Source: Acidimicrobiaceae bacterium (lineage in GTDB: Bacteria > Actinomycetota > Acidimicrobiia > Acidimicrobiales > RAAP-2). Taken from it: DNA of 64,000 nucleotides. A program made the position numbers and the translations under genes. Below the pieces are notes generated by a model, which was not told the origin of the DNA, did not search any database, and saw only the letters and a list, made by a program, of their open reading frames with translations. Each line of letters opens with the position of its first letter. Position 1 is the first letter of the stretch. The DNA lies in contig DAIEHI010000104.1 in the NCBI GenBank assembly GCA_027355725.1, positions 17,149 through 81,148 on the forward strand, written 5' to 3'. This document shows positions 33,970 through 42,808 of the stretch, in pieces.

Positions 33970-34410
33970 ATGACGCCCCAAGACTTGGCTGACTTGGTAT
34001 TGCTTCGCAGAGCGCGAGACCGAATGGACCGTGACTACGCCCAGCCTTTGGACCTCGCCGACCTCGCCGACACTGCTCTCATGTCGAGCGCACATTTTTC
34101 GCGCAGATTCCTGGCCACCTACGGCGAGACGCCGTACTGCTATCTCATGACGCGACGCATTGAACGAGCGAAGGCGCTCCTTCGACTTGGCGAGTCGGTG
34201 ACCGATACGTGTTTCGCAGTTGGCTACGCCTCGCTCGGATCGTTTAGCTCGCGTTTCACAGAGGTGGTGGGTGTGACGCCGTCACAGTACCGTGGGCATG
34301 ACCATCACGTTCTCGAGGCGATTCCGCCGTGCGTGAGCAAATACATCATGCGACCGCGACGGCGAGCCGAAGCCTCTTCGCGCTCGACGTCGTCTCCAGC
34401 CGCTCAATGA
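33970..34410 (+). CDS. AraC-family transcriptional regulator (DNA-binding domain only)
   Basis: The 146-residue protein is essentially the AraC C-terminal domain with two helix-turn-helices: LDLADLADTALMSSAHFSRR and SVTDTCFAVGYASLGSFSSR, ending in the family signature FTEVVGVTPSQYR. It lacks an effector-binding domain and has an arginine/serine-rich tail. The downstream VOC gene, 84 bp away, is the likely partner: AraC plus a small VOC protein is a frequent two-gene unit. The signal is unknown. Confidence 0.88.
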   Translation: MTPQDLADLVLLRRARDRMDRDYAQPLDLADLADTALMSSAHFSRRFLATYGETPYCYLMTRRIERAKALLRLGESVTDTCFAVGYASLGSFSSRFTEVVGVTPSQYRGHDHHVLEAIPPCVSKYIMRPRRRAEASSRSTSSPAAQ

Positions 34411-34494
34411 TCGCACAGGAGGTGAGCAACCTTCGCCAGCGACAAAGCAGGATTGGAGAAGTATTCGAGCAACCTCAGCCCTTAGGATTTCGTT

Positions 34495-34893
34495 ATGACA
34501 ATCTCAGTTTCCTCAATGTTCATCGCGGTCCATGACCTCGACGCAGCGCTCGAGTTCTACCGTGACGCTCTAGGACTTGAAGTTCGCAACGATGTCGCCG
34601 CTGGCGGCTTTCGTTGGGTCACCGTCGGCGCTCCGAGACAGGCGGTTGACATCGTGTTGTCTCAACCGCACGGCGGTCGCTCACAGACCGAAGGCGACGC
34701 ACTCCTAGCGCTCGTGACCCAAGGGTCGTTGCAGGCAGCGATCTTTCGAAGCGACGATCTCGATGCCACTTTTGAGAAAGTCCGCTCTTCGGGCGCAGAA
34801 GTCCTCCAGGAACCAACCGCCCAACCGTGGGGGGTGCGCGACTGCGCCTTTCGAGATCCGTCGGGCAACCTTGTACGCATTGCCCAGAGCTGA
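34495..34893 (+). CDS. VOC family protein (glyoxalase/bleomycin-resistance type)
   Basis: A single VOC protein of 132 residues with two beta-alpha-beta-beta-beta modules: MFIAVHDLDAALEFYRDALG near the start and QPWGVRDCAFRDPSGNLVRI near the end. The absence of clear histidine ligands at the first position (IAVHD) leaves the metal site uncertain. It follows the AraC-type regulator gene. It could be a glyoxalase-like enzyme or a binding protein conferring drug resistance. Confidence 0.82.
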   Translation: MTISVSSMFIAVHDLDAALEFYRDALGLEVRNDVAAGGFRWVTVGAPRQAVDIVLSQPHGGRSQTEGDALLALVTQGSLQAAIFRSDDLDATFEKVRSSGAEVLQEPTAQPWGVRDCAFRDPSGNLVRIAQS

Positions 34894-35265
34894 ATCCTGT
34901 CGTGGTTGGAGGACGTTGGAGTCTCCGCGACGGGTCGACTGAGTGTCCTCTCCTGGTGCGGGCGACAACGGGTGGCCTCGTGATGATGCCTGACAGATGA
35001 TGTGATCGACGAGTGCGGCTTGATCGACACGTCGCGGAGGATTGCTTGATCCGGCAAGTCGAAGGGTCGCGCCGTTCGTAGTTGGTGCCAACGAGAAGCC
35101 AGACGAAGTTCCTCACTGAGGGTCAGCTCGTTCCGATCAGTGTTGTGAGTTCATGCTTGTTCGAAAGTGAGCCGTTATGGGGTCGCGTTGGCGTGATCAA
35201 GGTGCGTAGTGTGGACGGCGTACGGCATTGATATCACCCAGGAAGATCGGGAGGTGCGGCCCGAA
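34894..35265. other. Intergenic region without a recognised gene
   Basis: About 370 bp between the VOC gene and the first diguanylate cyclase gene. Open frames on both strands here have no recognisable composition or motif. The last 60 bp form an in-frame upstream extension of the cyclase frame, which I exclude by comparison with its paralogue. I see no RNA gene or clear terminator. Confidence 0.5.
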
Positions 35266-36270
35266 GTGAGCGACTCACGATACATGGCACCCCGTCGACT
35301 CCGATTGCTTCGTGCACTGTTGGCGTCGCCCGACAGAGCGGGAGGTGCGATCTCTCTCGCGGTGCTGTGCGGGGTGGTGACGGCGCTCGTCACGAGGACT
35401 GTGTCGTCGAGTTCCTTCGTGGTGTTGTTGATCGGAGTTGCGCTCCTCGTCTTCCAGGTTGGTGTGCACCTCTTGATGATCAAGCGGGTGCCTCGGTGGG
35501 TCCTCCACCTTGATCTTGTTATTGACGTGGTGCTGGGAAGCATCATTTGCGTGCTTGAGCCCCAGGTGGTCACCGAATTCGGGTTCTTCTACTTATGGGC
35601 GATCTTCTTCGTCGCCCTTTATTTCTCCATGAGGGTGTTCGTTGCCTACTACCTGTTCGTCGCCGGTGCCTACGTCGGCGTGGCCCTCGTGTCGTCGACG
35701 CCGCAGCCGGTCATAGATATGGGTGCGCCCATACTGGCCACCGGATTGGTGCTCGGGCTCATCACTGTCAACCTTGTCGCGCTGCTACGTCAATCGAGTG
35801 AGGTGGATGCGCTCACCAAATTGGCGAATCGCAGAGCCTGGGAGCAACGCAGCGAAGAGGAGTTCGAGCGTGTAAAGAGGAATGGGGGCTCTTTGTCGAT
35901 GGTCATCATCGACGTCGATGATTTCAAGGAGGTGAACGACCGAGATGGTCATTTAGCAGGCGACCGCCTACTTCGAGCGCTGGCTGACGGTTGGAGTCGA
36001 GAGGTCCGTGGGGGAGGAGACTTGTTGGCACGAATAGGGGGCGACGAGTTCGCGTACTTGGCACCAGGCGCGGACGCGCAGCGGATCTCTCTGGTCATCG
36101 AGCGGCTTCGACAATCCATGCCCGAAGGGGTTTCGTGCTCGTTCGGAGCCTCTTCGTGGCGCGGAATTAGTAGTCTGGCGGACTTGACGCGCACGGCCGA
36201 TGAAGCGATGTACCGAGCGAAGAGCGAACGACGAATAAGCAGGTCCAGCGATGTCGCGCGCGGCGCCTAG
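35266..36270 (+). CDS. Membrane diguanylate cyclase (GGDEF), paralogue 1
   Basis: The 334-residue protein has five or six N-terminal membrane helices (to about residue 165), then a GGDEF domain: DALTKLANRRAW, VIIDVDDFKEVND with the metal aspartates, and the intact active site ARIGGDEFAYL. It should make cyclic di-GMP. The usual inhibitory RxxD five residues before GGDEF is absent (the sequence there reads RGGGD). I chose GTG 35266, behind GGGAGG, because from this codon the N-terminus aligns residue for residue with the next gene, which is also 334 residues. The frame is open up to 35209. Confidence 0.9.
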   Translation: MSDSRYMAPRRLRLLRALLASPDRAGGAISLAVLCGVVTALVTRTVSSSSFVVLLIGVALLVFQVGVHLLMIKRVPRWVLHLDLVIDVVLGSIICVLEPQVVTEFGFFYLWAIFFVALYFSMRVFVAYYLFVAGAYVGVALVSSTPQPVIDMGAPILATGLVLGLITVNLVALLRQSSEVDALTKLANRRAWEQRSEEEFERVKRNGGSLSMVIIDVDDFKEVNDRDGHLAGDRLLRALADGWSREVRGGGDLLARIGGDEFAYLAPGADAQRISLVIERLRQSMPEGVSCSFGASSWRGISSLADLTRTADEAMYRAKSERRISRSSDVARGA

Positions 36271-36330
36271 ACCAATTCCAGGAGCGGTCGACTCTCGAGT
36301 GCAACCATCGACTGCAGGCGTGGGCGCGTA

Positions 36331-37335
36331 GTGGTCGGCTCGCGATTCTCGAGACATGGGGTATTCAGCGCAGTTCACGACCTGCTCCTAACGCGCGAGA
36401 GGTCCATTGGTGCATTCACCCTCCTGGCGTTCTTTGGTGTGTTGTCGGTCATACCCTCGAAGCGCTACGCGGATGGCGCACTGGCAATCCTGAGCGTCGG
36501 GATGTCGATTGTCTTTCTTCAATCGGTGGCGCGTCTAGCAGTGGGTGAACGATTCCCTCGGTGGACGCTGCACCTGGACCTCATTCTCGACATCATTTTG
36601 ATTACAACACTTTGTTTGATCACGCCCGGCGTCGAGATCCAGTTCGAGTTCCTCTATCTCTGGATCATCTTTTACGTCGCACTTTATTTCTCACCCAGAT
36701 TCCTCTTCGCATACTTAGGCTTGGTTGGGGCGGCCTACGCAATCGTCGCCCTCACGTCACGCACGCCTCGACATGACTTTGAGATTTTGCTTTCCATGCT
36801 CGGAACGGCCCTCGTGTTCGGAATAATCACCGTAGGACTCGCTTCATTGCTACGCGAGGCGAGCGAATATGACTCTTTGACCAAACTCGCTAACCGAAGA
36901 GCGTGGGAGAAACGAAGCGAAGCTGAGTTCGAGCGGGCTGTGCGCACCTCAGCACCTCTCTCGATGGTCGTGATTGACATTGATGACTTCAAGTTGGTGA
37001 ATGACCGCGAAGGACATCACGCCGGCGACGCGCTCTTGTGTTCGCTGGCCGACAGCTGGCGACCATTGGTGCGCACGGGCGGCGACTTCGTTGCACGAAT
37101 CGGTGGTGACGAATTCGGGTATCTGGCGCCCGGGGTGGATGAAGTGACCATCCAGAACGTGATCGATCGCCTTCGAGCGGCGGTGCCTGCAGGCCGATCG
37201 TGTTCATTTGGCGCCGCGTCGTGGGATGGCGTCAGTACCCTGGGTGAACTGTTTCGTAACGCCGATGAAGCAATGTATCGAGCGAAGCGAGAGCGCAAAC
37301 TTGGTCGAGACAATCCCTTTCACCTTGGTGACTAG
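36331..37335 (+). CDS. Membrane diguanylate cyclase (GGDEF), paralogue 2
   Basis: A 334-residue protein collinear with the preceding gene product: the same membrane region with WTLHLDLILDIIL and LYLWIIFYVALYFSPRF, then DSLTKLANRRAWEKRSE, VVIDIDDFKLVNDREGHH and ARIGGDEFGYLAPGVD. The catalytic GGDEF is intact; the inhibitory site again reads RTGGD and not RxxD. The pair is clearly a tandem duplication, 60 bp apart. The membrane domain has no recognised ligand-binding family, so the sensed signal is unknown. Confidence 0.9.
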   Translation: MVGSRFSRHGVFSAVHDLLLTRERSIGAFTLLAFFGVLSVIPSKRYADGALAILSVGMSIVFLQSVARLAVGERFPRWTLHLDLILDIILITTLCLITPGVEIQFEFLYLWIIFYVALYFSPRFLFAYLGLVGAAYAIVALTSRTPRHDFEILLSMLGTALVFGIITVGLASLLREASEYDSLTKLANRRAWEKRSEAEFERAVRTSAPLSMVVIDIDDFKLVNDREGHHAGDALLCSLADSWRPLVRTGGDFVARIGGDEFGYLAPGVDEVTIQNVIDRLRAAVPAGRSCSFGAASWDGVSTLGELFRNADEAMYRAKRERKLGRDNPFHLGD

Positions 37336-37410
37336 CCGAGGCCCCGGCAGTGTCGTCGCGCGCGTCTAACGTGGCGGGCACGCACGCCGCTCGAGAGCGG
37401 CGCGACTCTT

Positions 37411-37746
37411 TCAACCTTCTCCGGCCTCTTCAACTGTGAGTTCGGCCGCGGGGTCCGCTTCGAGACGTTCGTCGGGGATCACTAGACCGCTTCGAACCGA
37501 TCGACCGTACGTGTCGTCATCGAGTCGAGCCTGAGCACGTTCAATCGCCGCGAGCCGACTCCGTAGCGTCGCAGTAGTGGCCTCGCCTTCTTGCTCAGCG
37601 ATGATCGATTCTCCGGCGTCGGTCAGATCACCTTGAGCCGCGGCACTGAGCCGCTCGGCATTTCCATCGGCACTCAAGTGTTCGAGTAATGACTCCACGC
37701 GGAGCCGCTCCGCACTGAGGAGTCCCCGCGCTCGTTCATGATCCAT
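37411..37746 (-). CDS. DksA/TraR-like protein lacking zinc-finger cysteines
   Basis: The 111-residue protein follows the actinobacterial DksA/TraR-like pattern: a helical first half ending in LAAIERAQARLDDDTYG, then a degenerate zinc finger. Where relatives have YGRCxxCGxPIPxxRLExxP and a second Cys pair, this one reads YGRSVRSGLVIPDERLEAD and then ELTVEEA, so all four cysteines are replaced. Start: ATG 37746 with GGAGG about 5 nt upstream; a further in-frame start at 37758 is less likely. Function unknown; relatives bind RNA polymerase. Confidence 0.8.
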   Translation of the reverse strand: MDHERARGLLSAERLRVESLLEHLSADGNAERLSAAAQGDLTDAGESIIAEQEGEATTATLRSRLAAIERAQARLDDDTYGRSVRSGLVIPDERLEADPAAELTVEEAGEG

Positions 37747-37914
37747 GGCAACCTCCAACTATTTGAGTCGCTACGCCGAGGCTAACCGCGAACTGGCGTC
37801 TTCAAGGATGTCACTGTCACCAACGCTATTAACTGGGTCAGGTTCCAAGCGCGAGCGAGGCGAATTCAGCGGGTGTGCCCTTCTCCGCGAGGCTTCGCGC
37901 GCCGAATCGTCGTC

Positions 37915-38190
37915 TCAAGGTCTCTTTGAGTGACCGCGCACGATGGCCCGCGCCACGATTGCTCCAAGAACTGTGCACACGGGTATCGCGCTCCAGAGCA
38001 TCCCTTGGGTTTCTCGAACCAGACCGCTGCTTCGCTCGAGCATTGGATTCACGAGAAAGTAGACCGCCGATGACAATCCACCGCCAAAGAGCGCGCCGAT
38101 CATTACGGGCAACGAATTGCCGCGACGTCGACTCCCAGGCGCCCTAGGGCCGCTCACCAAGGACTGACGCTGACGCTTTTCCTTGCCCAT
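37915..38190 (-). CDS. Small putative membrane protein, unknown function
   Basis: A 91-residue frame with a basic N-terminus (MGKEKRQRQ), two hydrophobic segments (about 27-48 and 64-84) and a basic tail. No family is recognised and no good ribosome-binding site precedes the ATG. The inside-positive pattern at both ends is consistent with a two-helix protein. It could also be a chance frame. Confidence 0.42.
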   Translation of the reverse strand: MGKEKRQRQSLVSGPRAPGSRRRGNSLPVMIGALFGGGLSSAVYFLVNPMLERSSGLVRETQGMLWSAIPVCTVLGAIVARAIVRGHSKRP

Positions 38191-38562
38191 GTGGGTTGAT
38201 GGATCGCGTCACCGTTCGTCATGCTCCCTCCAAGGATGACACTAGCGATTATGGCCAATCGCGAGCGGAGGTGGGGCCATATCTCGATCTCGCACTTAGG
38301 AGGTACCCAGCCGGACGCTGCACTCGTTCGAACTGAGAATCGATGCATTAGAGCGCTGATCAGCTCGTTATTGGCAGTAGATGACGCATACGGGTAAAGG
38401 CACTGTTTCATAGTCCTTTGATGGCCGTTTGGCAACGTCGAAGTGACAGATTCACTTCGAAGATGAAATGAAAGTGAAGTCATTTGACTCGCGAAAACCC
38501 GAGGCTAGTATTCTGCCGAGTCCCAACGTGGAGGCTCGAAAATCCTAAGAAGGGCGGTATAC
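38191..38562. other. Intergenic region upstream of the amine-importer operon
   Basis: About 370 bp without a supported gene. It contains a good promoter candidate at 38484-38511 facing the importer genes. I looked for a riboswitch-like structure near the promoter and found none that I could support. Confidence 0.5.
38484..38511 (+). promoter_or_regulatory. Sigma-70-type promoter candidate for the amine-importer operon
   Basis: TTGACT at 38484-38489 and TAGTAT at 38506-38511 are separated by 16 bp. Transcription from it would start near 38518 and give a leader of about 45 nt before the GTG at 38563. Confidence 0.5.
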
Positions 38563-39726
38563 GTGGCATTTCGAAGCAAAGTAGGTGCGGCATTGGTCGC
38601 GGGCACAACGGTCGCCAGCATGGCGATTGTGTCGCTGGCGAGTCCAGTAACGATGTCCGGCGCTGCGACCAATGTGAACTGGGCGAAGGTGACTCACCTC
38701 ACCAAGTCCGGCAACACCTCGATGGCAGCGTTGGTCAAGGCTGCGAAAAAAGAGGGGAAGTTGAACGTCATCGCCTTGCCACCGAACTGGGCTAACTACG
38801 GTCAACTGATCTCCACCTTCCAAAAGAAGTACGGCATCAAGGTCAACTCTGAGAATCCTGATGGTTCCAGCGCCCAAGAGATAGCAGCATTGGCTGCGGA
38901 CAAGGGTCGCTCGAACGCTCCCGACGTCATTGACGTAGGCACCAGCTACGCGCTGACCGCGAAGTCGAGCCACCTGCTCGCGCCCTACAAGGTGTCGACG
39001 TGGAACGAGATTCCTGCGGGTCTTAAGGACGCCAAGGGGTACTGGTTCGACGACTACGGCGGGTACGTGGCCATTGGCTGTAACTCAGCAACGGTGACGA
39101 CCTGTCCGACCTCGTTCAAGCAGATGCTCAACGCGACGTCCTCGTCGGGTTACAAGATCGGCCTCAACGACAGCCCGCTTAACTCGAACTCCGCTCTCGC
39201 GGGTGTTCAGGCCGCGGCGGTTGCGAACGGTGGATCGCTCAGTAACGTGGCCCCGGGCGTGAGCTACTTCGCGCAGTTGAACAAGAACGGAACCTTTGTG
39301 CCGACAATCGCTAACGCGACGACGGTTCAAAACGGTGCAACGAACATTGTGATCTGGTGGGACTACCTCCAGGCGAGTGGTCTGAGCACTGCGGTGAAGG
39401 GTTGGAAGATCTACGTGCCTTCGGACGCTGTCCTCGGTGAGTACTACTCACAGGCCATTAGCTCCTCGGCGCCGGATCCGGCTGCGGCTCGTCTGTGGGA
39501 GGAGTACCTCTACTCGGTGACAGGTCAGAACCTGTGGCTGAAGGGAATGGCTCGACCTTCTGAGTTGGCGTATATGCAGGCGCACGGTCAGGCCAACAAG
39601 GCGTGGCTGGCGAAGCTGCCCGCACTGCCCGCTAAAGCGAAGCCGCTGTTCCCGACGACCGCTCAGATCTCAGCTGCCGCGACGGTGATCACAAACACCT
39701 GGGCGACGCAGGTCGGTGCTGGCTGA
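38563..39726 (+). CDS. ABC transporter substrate-binding protein (polyamine/iron-type, family 1)
   Basis: The 387-residue protein has a signal peptide (KVGAALVAGTTVASMAIVSL) and an extracellular solute-binding family 1 fold: MAALVKAAKKEGKLNVIALP, LISTFQKKYGIKVNSENP, APDVIDVGTSYA and the C-terminal AARLWEEYLYSVTGQNLWLKG. These are shared by importers for polyamines, ferric ion and thiamine. The downstream gamma-glutamyl pathway genes favour an amine. The GTG start at 38563 has AGAAGGGCGG upstream. A perfect stem-loop follows 38 nt after the stop codon. Confidence 0.87.
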   Translation: MAFRSKVGAALVAGTTVASMAIVSLASPVTMSGAATNVNWAKVTHLTKSGNTSMAALVKAAKKEGKLNVIALPPNWANYGQLISTFQKKYGIKVNSENPDGSSAQEIAALAADKGRSNAPDVIDVGTSYALTAKSSHLLAPYKVSTWNEIPAGLKDAKGYWFDDYGGYVAIGCNSATVTTCPTSFKQMLNATSSSGYKIGLNDSPLNSNSALAGVQAAAVANGGSLSNVAPGVSYFAQLNKNGTFVPTIANATTVQNGATNIVIWWDYLQASGLSTAVKGWKIYVPSDAVLGEYYSQAISSSAPDPAAARLWEEYLYSVTGQNLWLKGMARPSELAYMQAHGQANKAWLAKLPALPAKAKPLFPTTAQISAAATVITNTWATQVGAG

Positions 39727-39739
39727 TTCGTAGCAGGAC

Positions 39740-40684
39740 ATGACTTCATCCTTGGGAAGTGATGTAGTGACCGCTCCCTCGAGTGCAACCGCACTCGAGG
39801 GAGCGGTCACTACGCACCCAACACCATTACGCAAACGACTCATCAGGGCGGGGAGACCTACGCTCGCGATGGCGCCGTTTCTCATCTATACCTTCCTTGG
39901 CCTTGGTATCCCGACCTTGGCCGTCATCAATCTCGCGTTTCGTGACGAAAACGGAAAGCTCTCGACCAGCAACCTGCACCTGATCTCTCAGGGCATTTAC
40001 CGCATTGGTTTCGAGAACAGTTTCAAATTGGCTCTGCTCACATCAATCATCCCTGGGATCCTCGGGGTCATCCTCGCCTATACGATCCAGACCTCGCGCA
40101 GTGGACTCCTTCGCCGACTCGTCGCAACGGCATCGGGGGTCCTCGCGAACTTCGGCGGCGTCAATCTCACTTTCATGTTCATTGCGACCTTGGGTTCGTC
40201 GGGTCTCTTGACCGCCTGGTTGAACGTCATCAAGCTCAACCCCTGGCACTACGGCTTCAACCTCTATTCCTTCTATGGCGTGGCATTTGTCTATATGTAC
40301 TTTCAGATCCCGCTCATGGTCCTTATCATCACGCCGGCTCTTGGGGGGCTTAGAAAGTCGTGGCGCGAGGCGGCTGAGAACATGGGAGCTTCAACCTTTG
40401 GTTACTGGCGCCACGTGGGCATACCAGTGCTCCTGCCCTCGGTGCTCGGTGCGATGCTGCTCCTCTTTGGCAGCGCCTTCGCCGCCTACGCAACCGCTGA
40501 GTCACTGACGACCGGCATCATCGCGCTTGCTCCAATTCAGATCGGCGTGGTGCTGAACGGCAACGTGGTCGCCGGCCAGACGCACGTCGGATACGCAATC
40601 GCCTTTGGCATGTTGGTGATCTTGTCAGTCACGATGATCCTGTACGGACTCGTGCGAAAGCGAGCGTCGAAATGGCTTCGATAG
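39740..40684 (+). CDS. ABC transporter permease 1 (polyamine/iron-type)
   Basis: The 314-residue inner-membrane permease has six hydrophobic segments, starting with LAMAPFLIYTFLGLGIPTLA, and the EAA loop EAAENMGASTFGYWRHVGIP that contacts the ATPase. The ATG at 39740 lies 13 nt after the binding-protein stop. Residues 9-25 are encoded by a perfect 23-bp stem-loop, so either expression is attenuated there or translation begins later, for example at ATG 39870 (MAPFLIYT); the basic residues KRLIRAGR just before it favour the longer form. It overlaps the second permease. Confidence 0.87.
   Translation: MTSSLGSDVVTAPSSATALEGAVTTHPTPLRKRLIRAGRPTLAMAPFLIYTFLGLGIPTLAVINLAFRDENGKLSTSNLHLISQGIYRIGFENSFKLALLTSIIPGILGVILAYTIQTSRSGLLRRLVATASGVLANFGGVNLTFMFIATLGSSGLLTAWLNVIKLNPWHYGFNLYSFYGVAFVYMYFQIPLMVLIITPALGGLRKSWREAAENMGASTFGYWRHVGIPVLLPSVLGAMLLLFGSAFAAYATAESLTTGIIALAPIQIGVVLNGNVVAGQTHVGYAIAFGMLVILSVTMILYGLVRKRASKWLR
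39764..39813. repeat. Perfect 23-bp inverted repeat with 4-nt loop
   Basis: Arms 39764-39786 and 39791-39813 are exactly complementary, with loop AACC. The hairpin lies between the binding-protein gene and the permease membrane region, inside the 5' end of the permease frame. No T-run follows, so it is not a classical terminator. It probably limits read-through or translation, or protects the upstream mRNA. Confidence 0.9.
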
Positions 40685-41532
40685 GCGACTTCATCACTCA
40701 AGAAGAGGCAGGTATCGAGCCGCCCATGCCGCTCGCGGGCGCGAGAAAGCGACGACGTCGATTCAGTATGTGGCGTTTCATTGTCCTGCTCGTCGCTGGT
40801 GCGTATTTCTTGATTCCCATCTTCGCCGGTCTCAAGTTCTCGTTGCAGAACATCGCAGGCCGCTTCTCGTTCCAGGCAATCGAGAACCTTCCTTCTGCTC
40901 CCGGCTTCTCTTCGGCCTTTTGGCTTTCGATGCGGCTCGCCATTGCCACCCTGGTCGTCTCGGTGCTCTTGATGGTGCCGACCACTATCTACGTGCATCT
41001 TCGACTGCCGCGCATGCGGCGATTGATGGAATTCATCACCATCTTGCCTATCGTCATTCCACCGATCGTGATCATCGCGGGGATATTGCCGGCGGCACCA
41101 CTATGGGCGAAGGCCTCTCCCTATCTGTTGAGTTTTCTGTACGTCATCTTGTCCATGCCGTTCATCTATCGCTCCCTCGACGCGGGGCTCAGCGCCATTG
41201 ACCTAAAAACCTTGGTTGAAGCGTCGCGCTCGCTTGGCGCCAGTTGGTTGAGGACCTTGACCCAGGTGATATTGCCGAATTTGCGGCCGGCACTCCTATC
41301 GGCGATGGTCTTGACCCTGGCCCTGGTGCTTGGCGAGTTCACGATGGCGAGTCTGGACCTGTGGTCCACGATCCCGGTGTGGATCGTTCAGTTCAACACC
41401 GCCACGGATGGACACGTCCAGACCGCCGCTTCGATGATGGGCCTGGTAGGAACGTGGGTGTTTCTCACGGTTATCGTATCCATCGATCGATCTGAGTCGC
41501 GCAAATCGCGCAGAAGGACGGGAGCATTGTGA
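40672..41532 (+). CDS. ABC transporter permease 2 (polyamine/iron-type)
   Basis: The 286-residue protein has six hydrophobic segments (FIVLLVAGAYFLIPIFAGLK is the first) and the EAA loop EASRSLGASWLRTLTQVILP. It forms the heteromeric channel with permease 1. The start codon lies inside the end of permease 1 and the stop overlaps the ATPase gene by a GTGA junction. The C-terminus is basic (RSESRKSRRR). Confidence 0.88.
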   Translation: MASIGDFITQEEAGIEPPMPLAGARKRRRRFSMWRFIVLLVAGAYFLIPIFAGLKFSLQNIAGRFSFQAIENLPSAPGFSSAFWLSMRLAIATLVVSVLLMVPTTIYVHLRLPRMRRLMEFITILPIVIPPIVIIAGILPAAPLWAKASPYLLSFLYVILSMPFIYRSLDAGLSAIDLKTLVEASRSLGASWLRTLTQVILPNLRPALLSAMVLTLALVLGEFTMASLDLWSTIPVWIVQFNTATDGHVQTAASMMGLVGTWVFLTVIVSIDRSESRKSRRRTGAL

Positions 41533-42653
41533 CCAACGTCAACGAGGTGGCGACCGCGCTACCAGTAGTAGAAGCACGGCCCCCCAGTGGCTCGCGCGTT
41601 GAGTTGGACGGTCTCGTTCGCGTTTATGGCACAGTGCGAGCCCTCGACGGTTTTTCGCTCACCATCGAACCCGGCGAACTGGTTGCCCTGCTCGGTCCTT
41701 CCGGGTGCGGAAAGACTACTGTCCTGCGACAAATCGCTGGCTTTGAGCAGCTCGACAGCGGGCGCGTGATCGTCAATGGACAAGACCTCTCTAACGTCAG
41801 TGCCCAAAAGCGTGATATGGGAATGGTGTTCCAGAGTTACTCGCTGTTTCCAAACATGAATGCGATCAACAACGTGGCGTTCGGACTACGAATGCGCCAC
41901 CAGCGCTCGTCGCAGCGCCTCGAGAAGGCGGCCGAGGTCCTTGAGATGGTGGGACTGAGTGATCAGGCGAAAAAGTACCCTCACCAGATGTCCGGTGGAC
42001 AACAGCAGCGCGTCGCACTCGCGCGCGCGCTCGCGATTGAGCCGCAGGTCCTCTTACTCGACGAGCCCCTCTCGGCGCTCGACGCCAAGGTCCGAGCTGA
42101 ACTGCGCGATCAGATCCGCATGCTGCAACAACGCTTGTCGATCACGACGATCTTCGTCACGCACGACCAAGAAGAGGCGCTCTCGATGGCTGACCGGGTC
42201 TGTGTGATGTCCAAGGGTCGCATTGAGCAAATGGCGACGCCCGCGATGCTGTACCGACACCCCACGACGGCATTCGTCGCCCAGTTCGTTGGGGTCTCCA
42301 GTCGTGTGCCCACGATTTATCGCGACGGGACTGTCGACGTCTTCGGTCAATCGTGCATGGTTCGAGGTGACGAGCGACCCAATGATGGCGCTGAAGTTGA
42401 CGTCCTACTACGTCCCGAGGACCTCGCTATTGAGCCCGATCCACAGGGTGCTGGTTTTGTCACGCACAAGAGCTTCCTCGGTGCCACGACACGCTTGGTG
42501 GTGCAGGTTCGTGAGACGTCAGTTCGTATTGATGTTCGAAGCGACCAGGGCGAAGACCTGGAACTCGGCCAACACGTCAACGTGAAGGTGATCTCGCGCG
42601 ACGTGCTGGTCGCTGCGCGACTTGAATCAAGCGCTAGTTCTTCGCCGCGCTGA
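41529..42653 (+). CDS. ABC transporter ATP-binding protein (PotA/FbpC-like)
   Basis: The 374-residue ATPase has Walker A GPSGCGKTT, Q-loop FQSYSLFPNM, signature MSGGQQQRVALARAL, Walker B VLLLDEPLSALDAK and the switch histidine in FVTHDQEEAL. A C-terminal TOBE-type domain (from about 280) fits the polyamine/iron importer ATPases. It completes the importer begun at 38563. The GTG start overlaps the permease stop. Confidence 0.93.
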   Translation: MTNVNEVATALPVVEARPPSGSRVELDGLVRVYGTVRALDGFSLTIEPGELVALLGPSGCGKTTVLRQIAGFEQLDSGRVIVNGQDLSNVSAQKRDMGMVFQSYSLFPNMNAINNVAFGLRMRHQRSSQRLEKAAEVLEMVGLSDQAKKYPHQMSGGQQQRVALARALAIEPQVLLLDEPLSALDAKVRAELRDQIRMLQQRLSITTIFVTHDQEEALSMADRVCVMSKGRIEQMATPAMLYRHPTTAFVAQFVGVSSRVPTIYRDGTVDVFGQSCMVRGDERPNDGAEVDVLLRPEDLAIEPDPQGAGFVTHKSFLGATTRLVVQVRETSVRIDVRSDQGEDLELGQHVNVKVISRDVLVAARLESSASSSPR

Positions 42654-42808
42654 GGGCAAAGACCTAACACGTCGGCGCCGCAGAGAAATGGCGGTGCTGA
42701 TGAGGACCTAATCCATGGCGAGCGGGTTGTCTCATGTCTCGCACCTTTAATGAAGAATCAACGTCGTGCCGGGTGATGTGTGCGACGTTCACGCCGTAGC
42801 ATGGCGAC

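Noticed and set aside
38461..38562. Possible riboswitch in the leader of the amine-importer operon
   Set aside because: No conserved riboswitch core could be recognised, and the promoter candidate at 38484-38511 leaves a leader of only about 45 nt.
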